Under the pieces are notes generated by a model. The model was not told where the DNA came from and made no database searches. It saw only the letters and a program-made list of their open reading frames with translations. A stretch of DNA of 64,000 nucleotides from JARBUG01 sp035628915 (GTDB lineage: Bacteria; Bacillota; Sulfobacillia; Symbiobacteriales; Symbiobacteriaceae): positions 1 through 64,000 of the forward strand of contig DASPIW010000030.1 in NCBI GenBank assembly GCA_035628915.1, written 5' to 3'. Each line of letters opens with the position of its first letter. Position 1 is the first letter of the stretch. This document shows positions 43,371-52,338 of the stretch, piece after piece. A program made the position numbers and the translations under genes.

Positions 43371-44054
43371 TTGATCGGTTCAGGTACACTTGTAAACTTC
43401 GCTGCGGTAATCGTAGGAGGTGGCCTTGGCAGTTTCGTCATTCCCCGGGTCGCAGACCACGTACGCACGAGCACGATCCATGCCCTCGGCCTCACGACGA
43501 TTCTGATCGGCCTGCAGATGGCCTGGAAGACGCAGGAGATCCTGCTGCTTGTCGTTTCGCTCGCAGTGGGCACCATCATTGGGGAGTTGCTGCGGCTGGA
43601 GGACCGGATTTACCAGTGGGCCGGGAAGTTGGAACGCCTGCCCATGGTACAGGGCGACGGGTTCGGCAAGGCGTTTGTGCAGGCTTCGCTGCTCTACTGC
43701 ACCGGCGCCATGGCGATTACCGGGGCGCTGAAGGACGGGCTGTCTGGCGATGCGTCGGTGCTTTATGCCAAGTCGATTCTGGACGGCATCAGCGCAGTCA
43801 TGTTCGGCTCTGCGCTGGGGCCGGGGGTGATGCTGTCGGCGGTGCCGATTCTGCTATACCAGGGGGTGATCACCCTGGGGGCGTCGGGCATCAACTCGCT
43901 GCTGACGGAGGCGATGGTCCGGGAGATTAGCGCCATTGGCGGGCTGATGGTGGCGGGCATCGGCCTGAACCTGGTGGGCGCCACGCAGCTGCGGGTAGCG
44001 AGCTGGCTGCCGGCGCTCGTGGTCATTACCGTGCTGGTGGGACTGGGTCTCTAG
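43371..44054 (+). CDS. DUF554 family membrane protein (YdfK/YqgA-like)
   Basis: 227 residues with about six or seven membrane segments. The opening GTLVNFAAVIVGGGLGSFV, the VSLAVGTIIGELLRLEDRIYQ motif and FVQASLLYCTGAMAITGAL are family signatures. Function in the family is unknown. TTG start with TAGGAGGC upstream. It begins 28 bases after hypD and may be part of that operon. A terminator follows. Confidence 0.85.
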   Translation: MIGSGTLVNFAAVIVGGGLGSFVIPRVADHVRTSTIHALGLTTILIGLQMAWKTQEILLLVVSLAVGTIIGELLRLEDRIYQWAGKLERLPMVQGDGFGKAFVQASLLYCTGAMAITGALKDGLSGDASVLYAKSILDGISAVMFGSALGPGVMLSAVPILLYQGVITLGASGINSLLTEAMVREISAIGGLMVAGIGLNLVGATQLRVASWLPALVVITVLVGLGL

Positions 44055-44062
44055 ATAAGAAG

Positions 44063-44093
44063 GCGGGCTGCAGAACGCAGCCCGCTATCTGTT
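44063..44093 (+). terminator. rho-independent terminator
   Basis: Nine-bp perfect stem GCGGGCTGC / GCAGCCCGC with loop AGAAC, followed by TATCTGTTT. Ends the hypD-DUF554 transcript. Confidence 0.8.
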
Positions 44094-44183
44094 TGGTATT
44101 CGCCCCGGTTATCATCGGATATTGTGATCCAAAGTCGTTCGACCCCCGTATGTCAGGTGAGTACAGAAAAGGGGGTTGTTTCC

Positions 44184-44723
44184 TTGAAGATGCGACGGCG
44201 ATGGGGATGGGCAGCGCTGGTCCTGACAGCGGCGGTGTTGATGACCGTCAAGACGGTGGGGGCGTCATCTTCGGAGATTCGTGCCCGGGCGACGATGAGC
44301 GGCGAAAACACCAGGGGGCGTGGCGGGGCAAGCTTTCAGGTAGCCCGTGACGGCATGTCTGTCGAGTACCATCTCGAGGCAGCCAACCTGAACGACCTGG
44401 TGACGATGGCGCATATTCATGCGGGAACAGCGGACCAGAACGGACCAATCGTGGTCTGGCTCTTCCCCGGCGCGCCGCCCGGCAGTGCGGGTGTGGAGGC
44501 CCGGGGGCGCCTGGCCGAAGGGGTGATTACCCCGGACTCCCTGCGCGGACCGTATGCGGGGCAGTGGGAGCAGTTCAAGCAGGACCTGACCACCGGTAAG
44601 CTGTACGTAAACGTCCACACGATCGTCAACCCCGCCGGGGAGATCCGGGGGCAGGTGGACGACCGGGGCGGCCACCACGAGCCCGAGCCCGGCGACGACC
44701 GGGGCCGGGGCGGGCGCCGGTAA
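44184..44723 (+). CDS. secreted CHRD-domain protein
   Basis: About 179 residues. A signal peptide precedes a CHRD domain with the marks AHIHAG (about 78-83), VVWLF and LYVNVHTIVNPAGEIRGQV. The His-rich C-terminal tail (DDRGGHHEPEPGDD) is charged and probably disordered. The role of bacterial CHRD proteins is not established. TTG 44184 follows AAAAGGGGG at good distance; ATG 44190 is possible. Confidence 0.82.
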   Translation: MKMRRRWGWAALVLTAAVLMTVKTVGASSSEIRARATMSGENTRGRGGASFQVARDGMSVEYHLEAANLNDLVTMAHIHAGTADQNGPIVVWLFPGAPPGSAGVEARGRLAEGVITPDSLRGPYAGQWEQFKQDLTTGKLYVNVHTIVNPAGEIRGQVDDRGGHHEPEPGDDRGRGGRR

Positions 44724-44738
44724 GTGCCTGCAACAAAG

Positions 44739-44779
44739 CCCGGGCCCCGGAGCGCTTGTCGCCCCGGGGCCCGGGTCCT
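44739..44779. terminator. terminator between convergent genes
   Basis: Twelve-bp GC-only stem CCCGGGCCCCGG / CCGGGGCCCGGG, followed on the plus side by TCCTCTT. It lies between the CHRD gene and ald. Confidence 0.75.
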
Positions 44780-44791
44780 CTTCATGCCGCC

Positions 44792-45901
44792 TTACACGCA
44801 GGCGGCTGGATCCTTGCACGTGTAGCCGAGAGCAGCGGCCACGCCCGGGCACGTGACGTGCCCGCCATGCGTATTGAGGCCGCCAAGGAGTGCCACATCC
44901 GTCCTGAGCGCCTCCCGCCAGCCCGCGGCCAGCTTCAGCACGTACGGCAGCGTGGCACCGGTCAGCGCCAGCGTCGATGTGCGGGCAACAGCACCAGGCA
45001 TGTTCGTCACGCAGTAGTGCACGACGCCCTCTTCCATATAAGTCGGGTTCTGGTGCGTCGTGGGCCGGGAAGTCTCCGCGCACCCGCCCTGGTCGATCGC
45101 GATGTCGACCAGCGCCGCGCCCTTCGGCATGTTCCGGAGCATCTCACGGGTAATCAGCCGCGGCGCCCGGTAGCCGGGAATCAGCACGGCGCCGACCACC
45201 AGATCCGCATCCTGCAGGGCTTCCGCCAGGCTGGCGGCGTTGGACAGCACGACGGCCGCCCGACCGCCGAACAGATCATCCAGGTACCGCACCCGGTCGG
45301 GATTGACTTCAAAGATCGTCACCTGGGCGCCGATTCCGACGGCCATCTTGGCGGCCTGCATGCCGGCCGTGCCGCCGCCCACCACGACTACCTTGCCGGG
45401 CGCCACGCCCGGCGAACCCGCCAGCAGCGTGCCCCGGCCGCCCATGGCCTTCTCCAGGCACCGGGCCCCAGCCTGCAGCGAAAACCGGCCCGCAATCTCG
45501 CTCATGGGCTGCAGCAGCGGGAGCCGGCGCCCATCGGGGCTGACGGTCTCGTACGCAATACCGGTCACATGCCCGTCCACAAGGGCCTGAGTCACTTCAG
45601 GCTCAGCCGCCAGGTGCAGATAGGTGAACAGCACCTGCCCGGGACGGAGCAGGGAAAACTCCTGCTTCTGAGGCTCCTTCACCTTCACGATCATCTCGGC
45701 GCCAGCAAACACGTCTTCAGCCGTCGGCACGATCTGGCCGCCGGCAAGGGCGTACTGGGCGTCGCCAAAACCGGCGCCTTCACCGGCACCGGCCTGCACC
45801 AACACAGTGTGGCCGGCGGAAGTCAGGGCATGGCACCCGGCGGGGGTGAGCGCAACGCGGTACTCAAACGTCTTGACTTCCTTCGGCACTCCTACGATCA
45901 T
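44792..45901 (-). CDS. ald: alanine dehydrogenase
   Basis: 369 residues. It opens MIVGVPKEVKTFEYRVALTPAG, with the pyruvate-binding region VKVKEPQ at about 72-78, catalytic His in YLHLAAE and the NAD-binding motif VVGGGTAGMQAAKMAVGIGAQVTIFEVN cut around residue 170. It catalyses NAD-dependent deamination of L-alanine to pyruvate, reversibly. The start ATG 45901 is fixed by family alignment. It is divergent from a PucR-type regulator, the arrangement of ald-adeR in Bacillus. Confidence 0.95.
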   Translation of the reverse strand: MIVGVPKEVKTFEYRVALTPAGCHALTSAGHTVLVQAGAGEGAGFGDAQYALAGGQIVPTAEDVFAGAEMIVKVKEPQKQEFSLLRPGQVLFTYLHLAAEPEVTQALVDGHVTGIAYETVSPDGRRLPLLQPMSEIAGRFSLQAGARCLEKAMGGRGTLLAGSPGVAPGKVVVVGGGTAGMQAAKMAVGIGAQVTIFEVNPDRVRYLDDLFGGRAAVVLSNAASLAEALQDADLVVGAVLIPGYRAPRLITREMLRNMPKGAALVDIAIDQGGCAETSRPTTHQNPTYMEEGVVHYCVTNMPGAVARTSTLALTGATLPYVLKLAAGWREALRTDVALLGGLNTHGGHVTCPGVAAALGYTCKDPAACV

Positions 45902-45985
45902 GATGGCTGCCTCCTCAAGTGGGGTTGTGGCCTCATTCTGCCTTTGTCGGCAGGAATCGGCACTAGACAGAGCCAATCCTATTCC

Positions 45986-46002
45986 CTTGACACTCTGTCA
46001 AG
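45986..46002. promoter_or_regulatory. palindrome in the ald-pucR intergenic region
   Basis: CTTGACA and TGTCAAG form a perfect 7-bp inverted repeat with spacer CTC, 21 bases before the PucR start. Likely a regulator binding site. It also contains TTGACA on both strands, so it could overlap a -35 element. Confidence 0.55.
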
Positions 46003-46022
46003 TACACCGGGGAGGATGCACC

Positions 46023-47174
46023 GTGGTAACGCTCAAGGAGATTCTGCGCCTGCCGGTTCTGCAGGGCGCCCGGGTCGTGGCGGGTCGCCAGGGCCTGAGC
46101 CGCCCTGTCCGCTGGTGCCACGTGGCCGAAGTGCTCGACATCGCCCGGCTTCTCTCCGGCGGCGAGCTGCTCCTCACCACCGGCCTGGCGCTGAACGTGC
46201 CGCCGGACCGGCAGGAAGCATATGTGGCCGAGCTTCACCAGAGCGGCGTCGCCGGGCTGATGCTCGAACTGCAGCGCCAGTTCCCTGCCGCCCCGCCCGC
46301 GATGGTCGCCGCGGCAGAGCAGCTGGGGCTGCCGTTTATTACCCTGCCGTTCGACACGCCCTTCGTCCGGGTGACCGAGGCGGTTCACTCGCTCCTGCTC
46401 ACCCGCCAGGGCGACCCGGATTCACCGGCGCCCGGGCAGAGCGCCGAGCGCCGGCTGATTGTCGATTTGCTGGCCGGCCGCATCGCCGAGGGGGCGGAGC
46501 TCCGGCAGCGCCTGTTCGATGTGGGGCGCCCCGCCCCGGAGCCCCTCTGGCTTGCCGGGCTGGCCGTCAGCGCGAATCTGCCGCCCGAGGCGGTCCGGTC
46601 GATCAGCGCCGCCGAACTGGGCCCCCGTACCTGGCTCTTCCAAACCGGCCCGGTCGACGGCGCCCTCATCGCCGTCGGCAGTGATCCCACGGTCCTGGCG
46701 AGCCGCGTGCGCGCCCTGGCGATTCGCCTCGCCCCCGCCCAGGCAGGGGTTGGGCGCGCCTACTCAGACCCCAGGGCCGTCGCCCGGAGCCTTCAGGAGG
46801 CGCGCTTTGCCATGCGGCTGCAGCGGGTGCAGCCCGCCTGCCCGCACAGCTTCGCGGACCTCGGCATTTACCAGTTGGCCTTCGGGCGCCCCAAAGAAGA
46901 ACTGCAGCAATACGTAACCGAGTGGCTCGGCCCATTGCTGCAGTATGATCGGGTCCACCGCACTGACCTGTGCGGGACCCTGCGGCTCCTGGTGGACGGC
47001 GAGTCGGATATGACGGCGGTCGCCCGGAAGCTCCACCTGACCCGGCAGGGGCTCTACCACCGGCAGCAGCGCCTGGTCAGCGTGCTCGGGCGCAACCTCG
47101 CGGGCGGCGAAGTCCGCCTCGCCCTGGCCGTGGCCCTGCGGTTCCGCGATGTCGTCGCGGCCCAGGGGCAGTAA
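46023..47174 (+). CDS. PucR-family transcriptional regulator, AdeR-like
   Basis: 383 residues. The N-terminal PucR sensing domain begins TLKEILRLPVLQGARVVAG and includes GGELLLTTGLAL. A GGDEF-like middle part follows, and the C-terminal helix-turn-helix is ESDMTAVARKLHLTRQGLYHRQQRL. In Bacillus the PucR-type AdeR activates ald in response to alanine, and this gene is divergent from ald. GTG 46023 follows GGGGAGG. It ends 29 bases before the convergent gene with no clear terminator. Confidence 0.88.
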   Translation: MVTLKEILRLPVLQGARVVAGRQGLSRPVRWCHVAEVLDIARLLSGGELLLTTGLALNVPPDRQEAYVAELHQSGVAGLMLELQRQFPAAPPAMVAAAEQLGLPFITLPFDTPFVRVTEAVHSLLLTRQGDPDSPAPGQSAERRLIVDLLAGRIAEGAELRQRLFDVGRPAPEPLWLAGLAVSANLPPEAVRSISAAELGPRTWLFQTGPVDGALIAVGSDPTVLASRVRALAIRLAPAQAGVGRAYSDPRAVARSLQEARFAMRLQRVQPACPHSFADLGIYQLAFGRPKEELQQYVTEWLGPLLQYDRVHRTDLCGTLRLLVDGESDMTAVARKLHLTRQGLYHRQQRLVSVLGRNLAGGEVRLALAVALRFRDVVAAQGQ

Positions 47175-47202
47175 CGAGCCCACGCCGGGTGGCCCGCACT
47201 AA

Positions 47203-49593
47203 TCAGGGGCGAGGCACGACCGTTCTGCCCCGCAGGAAGCCATGTTCGTCGATCAGATCCACCCGAATCTGCTGCGGAGTGCTCGAGCCCAGTTCGATGG
47301 TCTCCCCCGGATTGACCACCTGGAGCACCCGTCCCCCCAGATCGACATGGAACCGGGCGCCGGGCAGCACCGTCTGGCCCAGGTGCAAGCCAGTCTCGTC
47401 AGCGGTCGCCTGCACAGGGAAAGGGTTGAAGGCGTGCAGGAAGTACAGGTCACCCAGCTCGACGTTCTCACCGCCCGCATTCACGCCAAATGCACGGAGA
47501 CTCACGTGGGCGCCGAACGGCGGCAGCGTAAGGGTGAACGGGAAGCGGCGGCGCTCAGGGTCGGTAGTCTTCACGATAAAGTAAGCTCGCGTAAAATTGA
47601 GACCGCGATACGGGAAGGACATCTCGTTGCGCAGCTGCACGTTATCGCCGGCCAGGGCGCCACGGACTTCCGACGCAGGGCGGACACCCTCAAAGCTCTG
47701 GGCCGACACCTGAATCAGAATCTCATCGGACGGCGCCGGCCTGTCCAGCACCGCTGCCGCCTGCTGCGGCAGACCGCTGACGTAGTGCTCGGTCACGAGC
47801 GTGCCCACGGCCTGATTCCCAGACACTGTCAACTGCTCCTCGCCCAGCGCCTCCAAACCCCACCCATCCAGGGGGAGCAGGGAGGCGGGGTCCAGGTCGA
47901 ATCCCTGCTGCGCCCAGAACTCGAAGAAGCCGGAATGGTCCTTGCCGGTCGCCGCCTGCAGGGCCGCGACCACATCGTCACGGGTTACAGCCTCATGCCC
48001 TCTGGCGGCCAGCGCGGCCTTGAACGGCCGGAGCCCTTCGTACCCATATCGCTTGATCATGTGCGGATAGGTCGTGTAGTGAGGCCATTCCTCCCCCCGG
48101 CCGGCCATGATGTCCAGGAGGGCCAAGAAGAGCAGCCGATTGGACCAGAAGTACTCGCCCGCCCACCGGTCGACATAGGCGCCGAATTCGGGCAGCAGCG
48201 GGTTGAAATCGGCCCAGGTGAAGTCACTCCGGCTCGCCACCTGATCAATGAAGCCTTCCTTGCCGGCGGGCACCACCCGGGCAAACGCCCGGCGTATCTC
48301 ATCTTCCGAGACGGACCCCGGCGCCTGCCGGTCCTTTACGGAGTCCCACAGTGTGCGGGTGAAGTCGGTCAGGTCCCGGGCGCCGCCCGTCTCCCGGCGG
48401 ATGTACCGGTCCAGCAGGAAGACCCGCATGGCAGCGCGGTTGTAGTTCTGGTGGAAGCTGCTCGCCGCAATGCCCAGGGGGCGCCCCCGTTCCTCCAGCA
48501 CGTAGAACTCGAATAACTTGCCCTGATAGGACGGATCTCCGGTGATGGCGCTGGGGACCGTCATCTCAAAGAACATGTTGAGCCCTTCGTTCAGCATCTG
48601 GTGCAGGGGAGAGTCGCCGACCAGCGGCAGCTTGGTATTCGATCCGTGGAACGTCCACTGGTGGAGCATGTGGTGGACCATCTCGGGCAGGTCGTCCCAC
48701 CGGTAAATCTGCTGGTAGTAGAACCAGTCGGTATTCGTGCCGACACCGGCGATCTCCCCGCCGGGAATCTTGTTGTACGTGAAGAGCACCTTGTGCGGGG
48801 GCAGCGGCCCCATGACCTTCTCCCGCAGGTAGCGCGCGATCTCTTCGCTCAGCGCAAGGTAGCGGGCGGCATGCTCCCAGGGGGTCATCCCGTATGACGG
48901 GAACCAGATTTCGGAGTCGCGGTCGAACCAGACGTACTGGTAGGTATCGCCCCAGGCCGTCGTCCGGCTGACCGCGAATCTTGGCGCGCCCCCGCTGAAG
49001 TACGCAAGCGGGAAGTCGTCAAGCAGACCGCCCCACAGCGCCGTGGTGGCCACAAAGCCGCCGTCCCTTTCGGGGAGCGACGAGTACACCCGCGTGCCGT
49101 CCGGCACGCGGAACTGCACGGTAATGCCGCCCGGCTCGGTTACGGGCAGCAGGAAGAGATCACCGGCTACGAAAAAGAGGTAGCCCTTCCGGAAGAGCAA
49201 GCCCTTCTCGCCTTCATGCCGGGTGCCGATCTTCAGCGCATCGACCTCGTAATGCACCGTGAACTCTTTGTGCGCGCCGTTCCGGACGGTAATCCCCCGG
49301 TTTTCCCAGGCGACGGGCAAGGCGTTGCCCAGGGGGTCGGTAGCCCGGAGTCCGGTGAACACGGTGGTCAGGTCGCTGATCAGGTTTAGAAGGCCGCTCC
49401 GGAATTCCAGCCGGGTGATGATGCCCGACGCCCCGGTAACCGCCATGTCGACCGCCGGGTGATCCTCCTGTACCAGCGTCACCGTGTATGCGATGGAAAA
49501 GGGGACCTCTGCCGCCTGCAGCCGGCCGGGCAGCAAGGTCGCCATCATCAAGGCCAGTGTCAGAATGCCGGTTACACAACGACGGCCATGCAT
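47203..49593 (-). CDS. secreted M1/M61-like peptidase homologue with degenerate active site
   Basis: 796 residues with a signal peptide (to about 27, ending LQAA). The central part resembles gluzincin aminopeptidases of the M61/M1 type. The usual HExxH...E is represented by MVHHMLHQW (about 307-315) and a downstream NEGLNMFFE. The catalytic Glu of HExxH is His here, so metal binding may persist but peptidase activity is doubtful. The N-terminal 200 residues are beta-rich, and the C-terminal 200 form further beta domains. It could be a binding protein derived from a peptidase. It is divergent from an aminotransferase gene. Confidence 0.65.
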   Translation of the reverse strand: MHGRRCVTGILTLALMMATLLPGRLQAAEVPFSIAYTVTLVQEDHPAVDMAVTGASGIITRLEFRSGLLNLISDLTTVFTGLRATDPLGNALPVAWENRGITVRNGAHKEFTVHYEVDALKIGTRHEGEKGLLFRKGYLFFVAGDLFLLPVTEPGGITVQFRVPDGTRVYSSLPERDGGFVATTALWGGLLDDFPLAYFSGGAPRFAVSRTTAWGDTYQYVWFDRDSEIWFPSYGMTPWEHAARYLALSEEIARYLREKVMGPLPPHKVLFTYNKIPGGEIAGVGTNTDWFYYQQIYRWDDLPEMVHHMLHQWTFHGSNTKLPLVGDSPLHQMLNEGLNMFFEMTVPSAITGDPSYQGKLFEFYVLEERGRPLGIAASSFHQNYNRAAMRVFLLDRYIRRETGGARDLTDFTRTLWDSVKDRQAPGSVSEDEIRRAFARVVPAGKEGFIDQVASRSDFTWADFNPLLPEFGAYVDRWAGEYFWSNRLLFLALLDIMAGRGEEWPHYTTYPHMIKRYGYEGLRPFKAALAARGHEAVTRDDVVAALQAATGKDHSGFFEFWAQQGFDLDPASLLPLDGWGLEALGEEQLTVSGNQAVGTLVTEHYVSGLPQQAAAVLDRPAPSDEILIQVSAQSFEGVRPASEVRGALAGDNVQLRNEMSFPYRGLNFTRAYFIVKTTDPERRRFPFTLTLPPFGAHVSLRAFGVNAGGENVELGDLYFLHAFNPFPVQATADETGLHLGQTVLPGARFHVDLGGRVLQVVNPGETIELGSSTPQQIRVDLIDEHGFLRGRTVVPRP

Positions 49594-49765
49594 GATCTGA
49601 ACCCTTCCTTCGCGTATTCGACTTCTGGTGCTCTACTTTGACAGGCGGAGCGCTTCGTCCTTCGTAAAACTTAAATAGTCAATGTAGTCTCGCACCTTCT
49701 TGCCGTCAGCTTCCCTTAACGTTATTCTGTCTACGGAAACGACGGAAAGGAGCAGGATCTGCCCG

Positions 49766-50956
49766 ATGACACTCAGCAACATATTGCTCTGCCACCCCGT
49801 GGCCCCGGTGGAGATCACCCGGGCCCGGGGCACCAGCTTTTACGACCGCGATGGCAAGCCGTACATAGACTTTGAAGCCGGCATCTGGTGCAATGCGCTG
49901 GGACACAACCACCCCCGGATCATGGCATGCCTGCAGAAGCAGGCCGCGGAGGTCATGCACCTCGGCCCGATGTTCACCGGGTCCCTGACCGATGCCGCTG
50001 CCGGCGCCCTGCTCCGGCACACCCCCCATCCGGATGGCAAAGTGGCCTTCCTCAGTTCGGGAAGCGAAGCCGTCGAAATGGGCATCCGGCTGAGCCGGCA
50101 GGCCACGGGCCGCCGCCGCCTGCTCACCCTGGGGCGCTCGTACCTGGGCGCCTACGGCGAAGCCATGCAGGAGTCACAAGCAGTGTGGACCAAGGTCGAC
50201 CTTGCGCCCTGCCAGACCTGTCCGCTGCAGGAGTGCACGGCCCGGTGCCCGCACCTCGCCCACCTCGTTCCCGAGGAGACCGCCGCGTTTGTCCTGGAGC
50301 CTGTCCTCGCTTCCGGCGGCATCATCGTACCGCCCACAAAACTGGTGCGGCTGCTGGCCAACATCACGCAGGCAGCCGGCGGTCTGGTCGTGGTCGACGA
50401 AGTGACGACCGGGTTCGGCCGCACGGGCACCTGGTGGGGCTTCGAGCACGCGGGCATCACGCCGGATGTGATTGCCTGCGGCAAGGCTTTGGGCAACGGC
50501 TTCCCCGTCAGCGCGGTGATCGCCTCGGCCGCCGCAGCAGAGGCGGCCGTAGGGCGCGGCTTCCGGCACAGCCAGTCCCACCAGAACGATCCACTCGCTG
50601 CCGCCATCGCCCTTGAGGTGATTCGCATCTTCGAAGAAGAGCAGCTCGTCGACCGGGTCGCCGGCCTCGGCGAGGCGCTGCAAGCCCATCTGCGAGCCCT
50701 GAAACACCCACTTATCGTTGATGTGCGGGGCCTCGGCCTCATGGTCGGTGTGGAACTGCAGAACCGACAAGTGAGTGGCCGGCCCCTGATCGAGCACGTC
50801 TGGGAGCGCATGCTTGAGCAGGGTTACTTCATCGGCATCAAGGCGCCTCTCTCGCTCCTCCGCTTCCTCCCCCCGCTCACCATCACCACGGAAGAGATTT
50901 CGGCCGTGAGCTCCGCCCTCGGCGATCTCCTTGCAAGTATCGCACCGTCCGTGTGA
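49766..50956 (+). CDS. class III PLP-dependent aminotransferase
   Basis: 396 residues. PLP-site features are SSGSEAVEMGIRLSRQATGR (about 98-117), VVVDEVTTGFGRTGTWWGFEH and the Lys in DVIACGKALGNGFP. It fits the acetylornithine/4-aminobutyrate/omega-amino-acid group; the substrate is unknown. Unusually, residues 149-161 hold four cysteines (CQTCPLQECTARC, pattern Cx2Cx4Cx3C) that could bind a metal or Fe-S cluster. Start ATG 49766 is chosen by family length. AAAGGAGC is upstream, though rather far. Confidence 0.87.
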   Translation: MTLSNILLCHPVAPVEITRARGTSFYDRDGKPYIDFEAGIWCNALGHNHPRIMACLQKQAAEVMHLGPMFTGSLTDAAAGALLRHTPHPDGKVAFLSSGSEAVEMGIRLSRQATGRRRLLTLGRSYLGAYGEAMQESQAVWTKVDLAPCQTCPLQECTARCPHLAHLVPEETAAFVLEPVLASGGIIVPPTKLVRLLANITQAAGGLVVVDEVTTGFGRTGTWWGFEHAGITPDVIACGKALGNGFPVSAVIASAAAAEAAVGRGFRHSQSHQNDPLAAAIALEVIRIFEEEQLVDRVAGLGEALQAHLRALKHPLIVDVRGLGLMVGVELQNRQVSGRPLIEHVWERMLEQGYFIGIKAPLSLLRFLPPLTITTEEISAVSSALGDLLASIAPSV

Positions 50957-50981
50957 AAGGCTCGGCAGCAGCGGGAAGCGA

Positions 50982-51008
50982 CCGGCAGAGGCCGGTCGCT
51001 TCGCACTC
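50982..51008 (+). terminator. probable terminator hairpin
   Basis: GAAGCGACCGG / CCGGTCGCTTC forms an 11-bp stem with a 6-base loop just after the aminotransferase gene. There is no T-run, so termination efficiency is uncertain. Confidence 0.5.
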
Positions 51009-51107
51009 CCCTGGGTTTGGCAGATATCTCCCGCAATGGAGGAATTGCTGCAGTATTCGCTGAACTTCTTGAGCAGAATACTCCGGGGACCGAAGGGAGC
51101 TGTCTTC

Positions 51108-52265
51108 ATGTTCTGGCGCACCTGGATTGGTGCTGCCCTGGCAGCAGCCATCGCAGCTCTTGCTCACTTCGCCGGCAATCCATATGCCTACGTAGGCTTG
51201 CTGGCAGCATCAGGTTTGGCAACGGTGGCCACGGCCTGGTGGGTCCACCGGAGCCACCGGGCGACGGCGAGGGCCCTGCCCCCCGCCTCCGAGCCCCTGC
51301 CCCACCCTCACGCAGAGGCGGTGCCACAGATCGCTGCCACGGCTGAGGCTCCCGTCCAGACAGCCCCCGACCCCCGGTGGCAGACGGTCCGGCAGTCTTC
51401 CCAGGGGGTGGTTGACCAGGTCAAGGAGATCATGAGGCTGCTCGGCAGGGTCAACACCATGCTCGAAGAGCTGCTCGCCGCCTCCAACGCGCAGCTGAGC
51501 AACCTCGGCGAAACCCGCAAGCTCGTCCACGAAGTGAGCCGTGACGCCCAGGGCGTGGTGGAAGCAGCCGAGGCCGCCCAGGCCGGGGCCGCCCGGCGCC
51601 AGAACGCCGCTGATCGGGCCACCCGCGCCTTCGCCGAGACCAACACTGGCATGCAGGCCATTACGGCCGCCTTCACCCAGGCCGGCGCCCAGACCAGGGC
51701 CCTGAACGAACACTCTTCCCAGATTGGCGCCATCGTCAAGACCATCAGCGCGATCGCCGACCAGACGAACATGCTGGCCCTGAACGCCGCCATCGAGGCG
51801 GCCCGGGCCGGTTCCGCCGGGCGCGGGTTCGCCGTCGTCGCCGACGAGGTACGGCGCCTGGCTGACCGGGCCCGCTCCGCCACATCCGATGTGGAAAAAC
51901 AGCTGCGCACCCTGCACGAAGGGATCGTAGCTGCGGTGGGCACCATGAGCCACGGGCAGGAGGCCGTTACCAACGGCGCCGCCACGGTGCAAAACGCCGC
52001 CGACGCCCTGGCGGAGATTCTGCGGGAAGGTGACTTGCTGGATCGGACCATCGCCGGCTTCAGCGACCAGGCCGGTACCACGTCGCACCGGATGGCAGCC
52101 GTGCTGGAGCGGGTGGAGGCCGTGGAAGAGCTGGCCCACCGCAATACTGACTCCGTGGAAGAAATGGTCAAGGCCAGCTGGTTTGGCGACGCCATCCGAA
52201 GGGCCATAAAAACGGCCCAGGAGACCACCGACACAGCGGCCGCAGCGGCTGGCGACAGCCAGTAG
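51108..52265 (+). CDS. methyl-accepting chemotaxis-like signalling protein without sensor domain
   Basis: 385 residues. Two close N-terminal membrane helices (about 5-22 and 27-46) and a Pro/Ala-rich linker lead directly to a methyl-accepting coiled-coil domain. The conserved hairpin tip is GAIVKTISAIADQTNMLALNAAIEAARAG. There is no extracytoplasmic ligand domain and no clear HAMP. It may sense membrane state or partner with another receptor. GGGAG lies 9 bases before ATG 51108. A terminator follows. Confidence 0.87.
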   Translation: MFWRTWIGAALAAAIAALAHFAGNPYAYVGLLAASGLATVATAWWVHRSHRATARALPPASEPLPHPHAEAVPQIAATAEAPVQTAPDPRWQTVRQSSQGVVDQVKEIMRLLGRVNTMLEELLAASNAQLSNLGETRKLVHEVSRDAQGVVEAAEAAQAGAARRQNAADRATRAFAETNTGMQAITAAFTQAGAQTRALNEHSSQIGAIVKTISAIADQTNMLALNAAIEAARAGSAGRGFAVVADEVRRLADRARSATSDVEKQLRTLHEGIVAAVGTMSHGQEAVTNGAATVQNAADALAEILREGDLLDRTIAGFSDQAGTTSHRMAAVLERVEAVEELAHRNTDSVEEMVKASWFGDAIRRAIKTAQETTDTAAAAAGDSQ

Positions 52266-52280
52266 CATATATGTGTAGAA

Positions 52281-52320
52281 GAATCCCCGGGACCGTCTAC
52301 CACGGTTCCGGGGATTCCTG
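52281..52320 (+). terminator. rho-independent terminator
   Basis: Sixteen-bp stem (52281-52296 with 52302-52317) containing one G-U pair, followed by CTGTTAT. Ends the MCP-like gene and borders convergent hisC. Confidence 0.75.
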
Positions 52321-52338
52321 TTATCTGATAGGTTTGGC

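Noticed and set aside
40604..43579. 991-codon open frame on the minus strand
   Set aside because: Antisense of hypD and its activase. HypD carries all catalytic residues, while this frame has none of any family.
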